From Alistipes sp. (GTDB lineage: Bacteria; Bacteroidota; Bacteroidia; Bacteroidales; Rikenellaceae), in the NCBI GenBank assembly GCA_017391185.1, contig JAFOZN010000086.1:1-11349 (forward strand): a DNA stretch of 11,349 nt. The letters run 5' to 3'. The translations under genes were made by a program, and so were the position numbers. Below the pieces are notes generated by a model, which worked only from the letters and a program-made list of their open reading frames with translations, did not search any database and was not told the origin of the DNA. Shown here piece by piece: positions 1 to 6,472 of the stretch (positions are counted from its first letter, which is position 1; every line of letters begins with the position of its first letter).

Positions 1-1
1 T

Positions 2-742
2 CTTAACCACCTCTACAACGAGGATAAGATCGAGAAGTTTGAGTTGGCTCGTATCGGTCAGTCAACAGAGCACAACTATTGCGGCGTGAAGTGCGGTATC
101 ATGGATCAGTTTGCTTCTGTACACGGTAAGAAGGGTAACTTGATGCGTTTGGATTGCCTTTCTTCTGAGTTTGAGTATTTCCCATTCGATCCTGAGAAGT
201 ATGGTTACCGTTTGGTATTGGTTGACTCTGTTGTTAAGCACGAGTTGGTAGGTTCTCCATATAACAAGCGCCGCGAGTCTTGCGAGCGAGTTGCTTCTAT
301 TTTGGGTCAGGAGACTTTGCGTGGTGCTACAATGGAGCAGTTGGACGCTATCAAGGATCAGATCTCTGAGGAGGATTATATGCGTGCTCGTTACGTTATC
401 GGCGAGGAGAAGCGTGTGCTTGACGTATGTGCTGCTTTGGAGGCTGGTGACTTGGAGACTGTTGGTGAGCGTATGTATGAGACTCACTGGGGTATGTCTA
501 AGGATTATGAGGTTAGCTGTGTGGAGCTCGACTTGTTGGCAACAGTTGCTAAGGAGTGTGGCGTAACAGGTTCTCGTATCATGGGCGGTGGCTTCGGTGG
601 TTGTACAATCAACTTGGTTAAGGCTGATTTGTATGATAACTTCATCGCAACTGCTAAGGAGAAGTTCTCAGCAGCTTATGGCCATGAGCCAAAGATCTAT
701 GATGTTGTCATCTCTGATGGCGCTCGTAAGTTGGAGATCTAA
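2..742 (+). CDS. galK: Galactokinase, C-terminal part (5' end lies outside the window)
   Basis: Galactokinase phosphorylates alpha-D-galactose at C1 with ATP, the first committed step of the cytoplasmic Leloir pathway. The frame is open from base 2 and gives 246 residues ending at TAA 740-742. Galactokinases are usually about 380-390 residues, so roughly the first 140 are missing, including the GRTNLIGEH and GLSSSAS motifs. Two diagnostic parts are visible. CGIMDQF (residues 31-37 of the fragment) carries the Asp that acts as catalytic base in galactokinases. GSRIMGGGFGGC (190-201) is the third GHMP-kinase motif, near the phosphates. A TTG at 44 is not a real start because the same frame and family similarity continue upstream of it. 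Codon use is strongly biased (CGT for Arg, GGT for Gly), suggesting good expression. A hairpin terminator follows directly. Another GHMP sugar kinase is possible but less likely. Confidence 0.93.
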   Translation, partial: LNHLYNEDKIEKFELARIGQSTEHNYCGVKCGIMDQFASVHGKKGNLMRLDCLSSEFEYFPFDPEKYGYRLVLVDSVVKHELVGSPYNKRRESCERVASILGQETLRGATMEQLDAIKDQISEEDYMRARYVIGEEKRVLDVCAALEAGDLETVGERMYETHWGMSKDYEVSCVELDLLATVAKECGVTGSRIMGGGFGGCTINLVKADLYDNFIATAKEKFSAAYGHEPKIYDVVISDGARKLEI

Positions 743-769
743 TACATATCGGATTTAGAATCGTAATCT

Positions 770-809
770 GGTGGCCGATTGCCCCAAAAGGTAATCGGCT
801 GCCTTTTTT
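770..809 (+). terminator. Rho-independent terminator after galK
   Basis: A 14-bp stem (770-783 with 790-803, including three G-U pairs and no mismatch) closes a six-base loop, CCAAAA, and is followed by six T (804-809). It lies 27 bp after the galK stop and only 16 bp before the next start codon. Confidence 0.9.
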
Positions 810-825
810 AATAGCCATATAGCTT

Positions 826-2286
826 ATGAAAAGGCTCGTATTATTACTCTTGGCGATTGGAGTGTGCTGCTCAGTCTCGGCTAAGATCGTTCTGCCGAGG
901 GTGTTGGGCAGTAATATGGTTTTGCAGCAGAATACAGAGGTTGAACTCTGGGGTAAGGCCGAAGCTGGTAAGAGGGTTACGGTAGAGGTTTCGTGGCTCA
1001 AATCAAAACTTAAGGCTGAGGCAGATTCCAATGGCGATTGGTCGGTTAGGGTGCAGACCCCCAAAGGATCTTTTGAAAAGTATTCGATTACCTTCTCCGA
1101 TGGCGAAGAGGTGCGTCTGGAGAATGTGATGGTGGGAGATGTTTGGGTGTGTGCAGGCCAGAGTAATATGGAGATGAAGATGAGCGGTTTTGATAGTCAG
1201 CCTGTGGAGAATTCTCTCTCTTACATTATGAATGCTGGGCAGATGGCCGATCATATCCGTATGTTCGAGGTGATGAATCATCGCTCATATATGAAACCTA
1301 TGTGGGATTGCGTTGGCGGAGATTGGTTGGTTGCCTCCTCGGAGACGGTCTCTTGGATCTCGGCTACGGCATATTTCTTTGCATATAATTTGGCTAAGCA
1401 GTTGCCATATCCAATAGGCTTTATTGCTGCCGATTGGGGTGGGTCGCGTGTGGAGTCTTGGATGCCGATGTCGGCTCTGGAGGATATCTTGACCAAAGAA
1501 CAGATCGAGCATAAACACACGTTGCATAATATCAAGCCGACAGATCTATATTGTGGAATGATTGCTCCCATTAACCGTTTCAAGGCACGAGGCTTTATCT
1601 GGTATCAAGGCGAGGCTAATTTGGGTTATCAGAGTCTTGATTATCAGGGAGATATAGATCATTACGATATCATGCTTAAACGTATGGTCGAGCAGTGGCG
1701 AGAGGATTGGGGCGATAAGGAGAATCAGATGCCATTCTACTATGTGATGATAGCTCCTTTTTACTATTGCAATAGCTTTGAGGATACGACTTTGCCTCTC
1801 TTTATCGAGTGTCAGCAACGAGCGTTGGATATTATTCCTAATAGTGGAATGGCAGCGACTACCGACTTGGGCGAGGCTACATGTATCCATCCAGCTAAGA
1901 AGTTTGAGGTGGGTGAGCGTCTGGCAGCGTTGGCTTTGGCGCAGACCTATGGTCTGAAGGGTTATCAGCCCAATGCTCCGATGTATGAGTCTCATGAGGT
2001 CAAGGATGGCAAGATGATGGTCAAAATGAAGAATGCCCCATACGGACTTACACCAAGATATGGTGCAGAGGTGACAGGCTTTGAGGTGGCAGGGGCAGAC
2101 AGAGTATTTCATAAGGCTCAGGCTACAATCAATGGCAAAGTGGTTACGGTATGGAGCGAAGAAGTGAAGGAGCCTGTGGCGGTGCGTTATTGTTTTCATA
2201 ATGTGCCCGATGGGGGTAATCTCAAGAATATGTATGGTATCCCAGCCATGCCGTTTAGAACAGATAGATGGAACGATATTAAATAA
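826..2286 (+). CDS. Secreted sialate O-acetylesterase-like SGNH hydrolase (paralog 1)
   Basis: This is a predicted periplasmic carbohydrate esterase of the SIAE/SASA family, which removes acetyl groups from sialic acids or other acetylated glycans. The substrate cannot be read from sequence. Residues 1-19 form a signal peptide ending in SVSA. Residues about 20-105 are the N-terminal beta domain, with the family signature LGSNMVLQQ (27-35). The SGNH core follows: GQSNME (111-116, nucleophile Ser113), WGGSRVESW (204-212), WYQGEAN (259-265) and D347...IHP (His355 as catalytic base). The family more often has Asp two residues before the His; here it is Cys353. Length (486 aa) suits the family. 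The start is set by the signal peptide. The neighbour at 2307 is a full-length paralog 20 bp downstream, so the two are probably cotranscribed. Arg codons are relaxed (11 of 19 are AGG, AGA or CGA), unlike the paralog. Confidence 0.9.
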   Translation: MKRLVLLLLAIGVCCSVSAKIVLPRVLGSNMVLQQNTEVELWGKAEAGKRVTVEVSWLKSKLKAEADSNGDWSVRVQTPKGSFEKYSITFSDGEEVRLENVMVGDVWVCAGQSNMEMKMSGFDSQPVENSLSYIMNAGQMADHIRMFEVMNHRSYMKPMWDCVGGDWLVASSETVSWISATAYFFAYNLAKQLPYPIGFIAADWGGSRVESWMPMSALEDILTKEQIEHKHTLHNIKPTDLYCGMIAPINRFKARGFIWYQGEANLGYQSLDYQGDIDHYDIMLKRMVEQWREDWGDKENQMPFYYVMIAPFYYCNSFEDTTLPLFIECQQRALDIIPNSGMAATTDLGEATCIHPAKKFEVGERLAALALAQTYGLKGYQPNAPMYESHEVKDGKMMVKMKNAPYGLTPRYGAEVTGFEVAGADRVFHKAQATINGKVVTVWSEEVKEPVAVRYCFHNVPDGGNLKNMYGIPAMPFRTDRWNDIK

Positions 2287-2306
2287 CCTAATAAAATTAA
2301 ATTAAG

Positions 2307-3746
2307 ATGAAAAGACTTCTATTATTACTTGTCGCAATGTGCCTGATGGGTGGCGCATCGGCAAAGGTTGTATTGCCTAAAATCTTGGGTAGCAACATGG
2401 TGATTCAGCAGCAGACAGATGTAAACATCTGGGGTATGGCTGATGCAGGTAAAAAGGTGACTGTTACAGTCTCATGGAGCAAGCAGAAGGCTCAGACAGT
2501 GGCTGATAAAGATGGCCATTGGGCTGTCAAGGTGGCTACACCAAAGGGCTCGTTTGATGCTCAGACAATCACTATCAGCGATGGCGAAGAGATTAAGTTG
2601 GAGAATATCCTCATCGGTGATGTGTGGGTTTCTTCTGGTCAGAGTAACATGGAGATGCCTATGAAGGGCTTTGGTCGTCAGCCTGTGGAGCAATCTTTGG
2701 AGTATATCATGGAGAGCGGTAAGTTTAAGAATAAGATTCGTATGTTTACCGTAACTCGTAACCGCTCTTTCGAGAAGGATGAGTGGGATTGCAAGGGTGG
2801 CGAGTGGCAGTGTGCTACGCCTAAGGCTACTGCGGATATGTCGGCTACGACATATTTCTTTGCACGCAACATTATTGATAATGTGGATTTCCCTATCGGT
2901 ATCATTACATCGAATTGGGGTGGTACTCGTATCGAGTCATGGATGCCTAAGCAGGCTTTGATTGAGGTGTTGGCTGAGGATGGATATGAGGCAGCTCAGA
3001 AAAAGCATAGCATTAAGCCTACTGAGCTATACTGCGCTATGTTGGCTCCTATCCGTCAGTTCAATGCCAAGGGTTTCCTTTGGTATCAGGGTTGCTCAAA
3101 TCTGGGTGATGTGACGACTTATGACAAGTTGCAGGCTCGCATGGTCAAGCAGTGGCGCGAGGATTGGGGTGATAAGGAGAATAAGATGCCTTTCTACTTT
3201 GTGATGATTGCTCCATACTCTTACGGTGATTCTAACGCAATCTCTTACCCTCGTTTTGTAGAGACTCAGGTGCGTTCTCTCTCTTTGATTCCTAATTCAG
3301 GTATGGCGGCAACGACAGATGCAGGTATGGAGACTTGCATCCACCCAGCTCAGAAGCTGGAGGTGGGTCAGCGTTTGGCTGCGTTGGCTTTGGTTGAGAC
3401 CTATGGACATGGTGGTTTCGAGCATAAGGCTCCACAGTATGCTAAGCACGAGATCAAGGATGGCAAGGTGACTGTATATTTCACTAATGCGAGCATGGGA
3501 CTCTACCCTTGGTATGATCAGCCTGTTGCAGGTTTTGAGATTGCTGGCGCTGACAAGAAGTTCTATCCTGCTGAGGCGCGTACCGTGGCTAACGATAGAG
3601 TGTCAGTGTGGTCTTCTCAGGTAAAAGAGCCTGTGGCAATCCGTTATGCTTTCCGTAATTATATGAAGCAGACTCCAAACCTTAAGAATATGTATAATAT
3701 CCCAGCCGTTCCATTCCGTACGGATGATTGGAATGATGTGAGATAG
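2307..3746 (+). CDS. Secreted sialate O-acetylesterase-like SGNH hydrolase (paralog 2)
   Basis: This is the second copy of the preceding esterase, 479 aa, with about 60% identity over the first 50 residues by eye. A signal peptide covers residues 1-19, ending in GASA. The beta domain carries LGSNMVIQQ (27-35). The SGNH core shows GQSNME (111-116, nucleophile Ser113), WGGTRIESW (204-212) and Asp338...IHP with His346. Two differences stand out. The motif that reads WYQGEAN in paralog 1 is WYQGCSN here (Cys263 replaces Glu), and nine residues just after it are missing. Both copies have Cys two residues before the catalytic His. Codon choice resembles galK and groEL: 16 of 19 Arg codons are CGT or CGC, so this copy may be the more highly expressed. 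Catalytic activity is likely because Ser and His remain, but substrate preference may differ. It ends at a terminator. Confidence 0.9.
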   Translation: MKRLLLLLVAMCLMGGASAKVVLPKILGSNMVIQQQTDVNIWGMADAGKKVTVTVSWSKQKAQTVADKDGHWAVKVATPKGSFDAQTITISDGEEIKLENILIGDVWVSSGQSNMEMPMKGFGRQPVEQSLEYIMESGKFKNKIRMFTVTRNRSFEKDEWDCKGGEWQCATPKATADMSATTYFFARNIIDNVDFPIGIITSNWGGTRIESWMPKQALIEVLAEDGYEAAQKKHSIKPTELYCAMLAPIRQFNAKGFLWYQGCSNLGDVTTYDKLQARMVKQWREDWGDKENKMPFYFVMIAPYSYGDSNAISYPRFVETQVRSLSLIPNSGMAATTDAGMETCIHPAQKLEVGQRLAALALVETYGHGGFEHKAPQYAKHEIKDGKVTVYFTNASMGLYPWYDQPVAGFEIAGADKKFYPAEARTVANDRVSVWSSQVKEPVAIRYAFRNYMKQTPNLKNMYNIPAVPFRTDDWNDVR

Positions 3747-3778
3747 AATCGGTCTTATTATAGAAATCTATATCCAAG

Positions 3779-3820
3779 ATGGGGCAACTGACGGAATCAT
3801 GTTAGTTGCCCTCATTTTAT
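3779..3820 (+). terminator. Rho-independent terminator after the esterase pair
   Basis: GGGCAACTGAC (3782-3792) pairs with GTTAGTTGCCC (3801-3811) around an eight-base loop, with one G-U pair. An outer ATG/CAT pairing (3779-3781 with 3813-3815) is reached across one bulged T. A moderately T-rich tail, TTTTATATTT, follows. It lies 32 bp after the stop at 3746. Confidence 0.8.
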
Positions 3821-3916
3821 ATTTAAACTATTGGGTGGTAAGGGGTGAATTTGAGATTTTTACGCAATAATTCATAATAAATTAACCGTAGAGTCGTTAA
3901 AATAAAAAAATATGTG

Positions 3917-3924
3917 TAATTTTG
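3917..3924 (+). promoter_or_regulatory. Predicted Bacteroidota promoter (-7 box) for the bamD cluster
   Basis: TAATTTTG is an exact match to the Bacteroidota -7 consensus TAnnTTTG. The sequence where the -33 TTTG should lie (about 3893-3897) is only a poor match. Transcription would begin near 3930, giving a leader of about 35 nt that contains a small perfect hairpin (CTGCT/AGCAG, 3938-3951) just before the bamD ATG. The rest of the gap 3821-3955 is AT-rich, with no other feature I can support. Confidence 0.6.
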
Positions 3925-3964
3925 CACGATTAATACCCTGCTTTGGAGCAGTAATGTGGTCAAT

Positions 3965-4777
3965 ATGAAACAAAAATTATCATTTATTGTAGCTTTTGCC
4001 TTCTTGCTTGCTGTGTTTTCTGGTTGTTCGAGCATCCAGAAAGTGATCAGTACAGGAGATTATGATCTGATCTTTGATCGAGGTGTAGTCTATTATGAGG
4101 CTGGTAAGTGGACTAAGGCTTTGTCTCTGTTTGAGAATTGCGAAGGATATTATAAAGGTACTACCAAAGAGGATACGGTAGCATTCTATCGTGCAAGATG
4201 TTATTTCAAGGATCATGATTATATGACAGCTTCGGAGCTTTTTGATGAGTTCCGCCGTACATATAACCGTAGTGCTTTTCTCGAGCAGGCAGAGGCTATG
4301 TATGCTATCTGTTTGTACGATATGTGTCCCGATCCTGAGCGCGATCAGTCGCTTACGACCAACGCTATTATCGCGATCTCGGAGTTTATGTCTCACTATC
4401 CTCAGAGCGAGCAGATGCCACTCTTTCAGGATATGGCAAACGATCTGAGATGGCGTTTGTGTGAGAAGGCTTATTTGAACGCATATACCTATTATAAGAT
4501 AGAGCGATACAACTCGGCTATCATAGCTTTCCGTAATGCGCTCTCGAAGCATCCTGACTCTCATCGCCGTGAGGATGTGATGTATTATATCGTCATGTCG
4601 GGATATCAGTTGGCTGCTAATTCTATTCCAGAGAAGCAGTTGGAGCGATATATGACTATGCTTGACTCATATTACTCTTTCATCATGGAGTATCCAGAGT
4701 CGAAGTATAAGGAGACGGTAGATAAGTGCGCTGAGGAGGCGAAACTCTTTATCGAGAAGAATAAACAAGAGGAGTAA
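3965..4777 (+). CDS. bamD: Outer membrane assembly lipoprotein BamD
   Basis: BamD is the lipoprotein partner of BamA in the complex that inserts beta-barrel proteins into the outer membrane, and it is anchored on the periplasmic side. The 270-residue protein has a lipoprotein signal (residues 1-20) ending in VFSG, with the lipidated Cys at 21. The rest is a run of TPR-like helical repeats typical of BamD: DRGVVYYEAGKWTKALSLFE near 44-63, the pattern AxxELFDEFRRTYN, a mid-protein IIAISEFMSHYPQSEQ repeat, and FRNALSKHPDSHRREDVMYY. I chose ATG 3965 rather than the in-frame GTG at 3956 because it places Lys-rich residues directly before the hydrophobic stretch. It is the first gene of a cluster with rpoZ (24 bp downstream), coaBC and recN. 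A generic TPR lipoprotein is the only serious alternative, and the rpoZ neighbour argues against it. Confidence 0.9.
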   Translation: MKQKLSFIVAFAFLLAVFSGCSSIQKVISTGDYDLIFDRGVVYYEAGKWTKALSLFENCEGYYKGTTKEDTVAFYRARCYFKDHDYMTASELFDEFRRTYNRSAFLEQAEAMYAICLYDMCPDPERDQSLTTNAIIAISEFMSHYPQSEQMPLFQDMANDLRWRLCEKAYLNAYTYYKIERYNSAIIAFRNALSKHPDSHRREDVMYYIVMSGYQLAANSIPEKQLERYMTMLDSYYSFIMEYPESKYKETVDKCAEEAKLFIEKNKQEE

Positions 4778-4801
4778 TTAAGATAAATATACTATACTAA
4801 G

Positions 4802-5113
4802 ATGGAGATCAAGAAGAACATTCCCAACAACACAGTGACTCGCAAACTTGTCGATTTGGATAAGGATACGGGTAACATCTATGAGAGCATCAACATTATT
4901 GCTCGCCGTGCAAACCAGATTTCATCTGAGCTTAAGTCGGAGCTTAACCGCAAGTTGGCAGATTTCTCATCACCAACCGATACGATGGAGGAGACATTCG
5001 AGAACCGTGAGCAGATCGAGATCTCACGTTACTATGAGCGTCTTCCAAAGCCTGTTATCATCGCTACAGAGGAGTTCCTCGATGATGAGGTTTACTTCCG
5101 CCGTGGTGAGTAG
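4802..5113 (+). CDS. rpoZ: DNA-directed RNA polymerase omega subunit, Bacteroidota type
   Basis: This is the small omega subunit, which binds the C-terminal region of RNA polymerase beta-prime and helps core enzyme assembly. The 103-aa protein matches the Bacteroidota form: NTVTRKLVDLDKDTGN near the N-terminus, then the omega core YESINIIARRANQISSEL (residues 28-45), where the ARRAxQI pattern corresponds to the conserved helix of omega in other bacteria. FENREQIEISRYYERLPKP and an acidic FLDDEVYF tail follow. It has no signal peptide or membrane segment. It sits 24 bp after bamD, the order expected in this phylum, and is probably on the same transcript. Confidence 0.9.
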   Translation: MEIKKNIPNNTVTRKLVDLDKDTGNIYESINIIARRANQISSELKSELNRKLADFSSPTDTMEETFENREQIEISRYYERLPKPVIIATEEFLDDEVYFRRGE

Positions 5114-5233
5114 TTGTTCTTAGTGTGAGGGAGGAGCTTACTTTGGCAGATTACCACGCGTAGTTTGAGTCGGAGTAGCTTGAGTCCCCTTGTAGAGTAG
5201 GCTAAGGCTGAGCCTTCAAATTTGAAATATATT
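5114..5233 (+). other. Gap between rpoZ and coaBC with short repeats
   Basis: This 120-bp stretch has no gene. It holds an imperfect 11-bp direct repeat, TAGTTTGAGTC (5161-5171) and TAGCTTGAGTC (5176-5186), a small hairpin AAGGC/GCCTT (5204-5216), and a 12-bp perfect palindrome TTCAAATTTGAA (5215-5226) ending eight bases before the coaBC ATG. There is no T-tract terminator and no convincing TAnnTTTG promoter. It may be an untranslated spacer inside the operon. Confidence 0.4.
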
Positions 5234-6469
5234 ATGTTGAAGGGCAAACATATTATTTTAGGAATTACGGGTAGCATAGCCGCTTATAAGTCGGCTGTGC
5301 TTTGCCGTTTATTGGTGAGTGCAGGAGCCGAGGTGAAGGTCATAATGACACCTCTGGCTAAGCAGTTCATCACACCGCTTACTATGGCTACGGTATCGAA
5401 GAATCCTATCTTGGTAGATTTCTTCAATCCAGAGAATGGTGAGTGGAATTCGCATGTCAAGTTGGGCGAGTGGGCAGATCTATACCTTATCGCTCCAGCT
5501 TCGGCCAATACTATGGCCAAGATGGCTACAGGTGTAGCCGATAATCTTCTGCTGACTACATACCTCTCGGCACGTTGTGCTGTGGCTGTTGCTCCAGCGA
5601 TGGATTTGGATATGTATGCACATGTAGCTACGCAGCGCAATATGGCGCAGCTCAAGCAGGATGGTGTGCATATCATCGAGCCGGGTTCGGGCTTTTTGGC
5701 CAGTGGACTCATCGGTAAGGGCCGCATGGCCGAGCCTCAGGATATTGTGGCGGCTGTTGAGGCTATATTCGCTCAGAGCGAGAAGTGTGCGGAAGCGTCA
5801 GAAATAGAAAATCCCGAAAAAAAAAAGAGTTTAGAGGGTAAGCGATTCCTCGTTACGGCAGGTGCTACCATCGAGCCTATTGACCCCGTGAGATTCATCT
5901 CGAATCACTCATCGGGCAAGATGGGTTATGCCGTAGCGGAGGCGTTGGCAAAGCGTGGTGCTGAGGTGACTTTGGTCAGTGGCCGTACTGCGATAGATAA
6001 GCCTCAGGGTGTAGAGGTGGTAAATGTACTCTCAGCAGAGGAGATGTATAAAGCGTGCGTAGAGCGTTTCTCAGAGATGGATGGTGCGGTGATGTGTGCT
6101 GCCGTGGCAGATTATACTCCGCAAGTGGTTGCTACCGAGAAGCTCAAGAAAGGTGAGGGCGATATGTCGATTGCTCTGAAACGTACCAAAGATATTGCTG
6201 CTGAGTTGGGTAGTAAGAAACGCGAAGGACAGGTGTTGGTAGGTTTTGCTATGGAGACCGAGAATGAGGAGCAGAATGCAGCTGGTAAGTTGGTACGCAA
6301 GAATCTGGATTTCATCGTACTGAACTCTTTGCGTAGAGAGGGTGCAGGATTCCGTGGAGATACCAATATCGTTTCGCTTATAGATAGTAGGGAGAAGGTT
6401 GATCTGCCACTAATGTCAAAGAGTGATGTGGCAGAACATATTGTAGATAAGATAGAGAGTTTTTTGTAG
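5234..6469 (+). CDS. coaBC: Bifunctional phosphopantothenoylcysteine decarboxylase / phosphopantothenate-cysteine ligase
   Basis: CoaBC carries out two consecutive cytoplasmic steps of coenzyme A synthesis: CoaB joins cysteine to 4'-phosphopantothenate and CoaC decarboxylates the product. The 411-aa protein has the FMN-binding CoaC domain first (about 1-180), with LGITGSIAAYK (9-19), NSH with catalytic His74, LIAPASANTMAK (85-96), PAMDLDMY (121-128) and LASGLIGKGRM (155-165). A polar linker (about 181-199) includes an A10 tract. The CoaB domain (about 200-411) shows VTAGATIEPIDPVRFISNHS, SSGKMG (226-231), AAVADYTP (289-296) and EKLKK (302-306). Asp124 and Ser157 sit where the E. coli enzyme has Asn125 and Cys158; I believe this is common in Bacteroidota. 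ATG 5234 gives the usual MLKGK start, and an in-frame TTG at 5222 is less likely. The stop is three bases before recN. Confidence 0.95.
   Translation: MLKGKHIILGITGSIAAYKSAVLCRLLVSAGAEVKVIMTPLAKQFITPLTMATVSKNPILVDFFNPENGEWNSHVKLGEWADLYLIAPASANTMAKMATGVADNLLLTTYLSARCAVAVAPAMDLDMYAHVATQRNMAQLKQDGVHIIEPGSGFLASGLIGKGRMAEPQDIVAAVEAIFAQSEKCAEASEIENPEKKKSLEGKRFLVTAGATIEPIDPVRFISNHSSGKMGYAVAEALAKRGAEVTLVSGRTAIDKPQGVEVVNVLSAEEMYKACVERFSEMDGAVMCAAVADYTPQVVATEKLKKGEGDMSIALKRTKDIAAELGSKKREGQVLVGFAMETENEEQNAAGKLVRKNLDFIVLNSLRREGAGFRGDTNIVSLIDSREKVDLPLMSKSDVAEHIVDKIESFL
5817..5841 (+). other. Possible slippage site: A10 tract with A-AAA-AAG heptamer inside coaBC
   Basis: Ten consecutive A (5817-5826) lie in the linker between the CoaC and CoaB domains. 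In the coaBC frame the codons are GAA AAA AAA AAG, which makes a canonical A_AAA_AAG slippery heptamer at 5821-5827. A shift to -1 adds four codons and stops at TAA 5839-5841, giving about 202 residues, which is just the CoaC domain. The +1 frame stops at TAG 5832-5834. I see only a weak downstream hairpin (GAGG/CCTC), so programmed frameshifting is speculation. The tract itself is directly seen. Confidence 0.35.
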
Positions 6470-6472
6470 CCT

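Noticed and set aside
1546..2199. 217-residue open frame on the minus strand inside esterase paralog 1
   Set aside because: It lies wholly opposite a gene with clear SIAE motifs, its translation is low-complexity His/Leu-rich with no family resemblance, and it has no promoter.
3956..3964. GTG start giving a three-residue N-terminal extension of BamD
   Set aside because: The ATG at 3965 gives a normal lipoprotein signal, and the extension adds nothing to it.
3980..4564. 194-residue open frame on the minus strand inside bamD
   Set aside because: It is a shadow of the bamD coding frame with no recognisable domain, and bamD itself is well supported.
5142..5167. TTTG ... TAGTTTG as a promoter for coaBC
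   Set aside because: The spacer is about 15 bp instead of 19-21 and the second element lacks one base of TAnnTTTG.
5161..5186. Direct repeat in the rpoZ-coaBC gap as the start of a repeat array or CRISPR
   Set aside because: There are only two imperfect 11-bp units, with no regular spacers.
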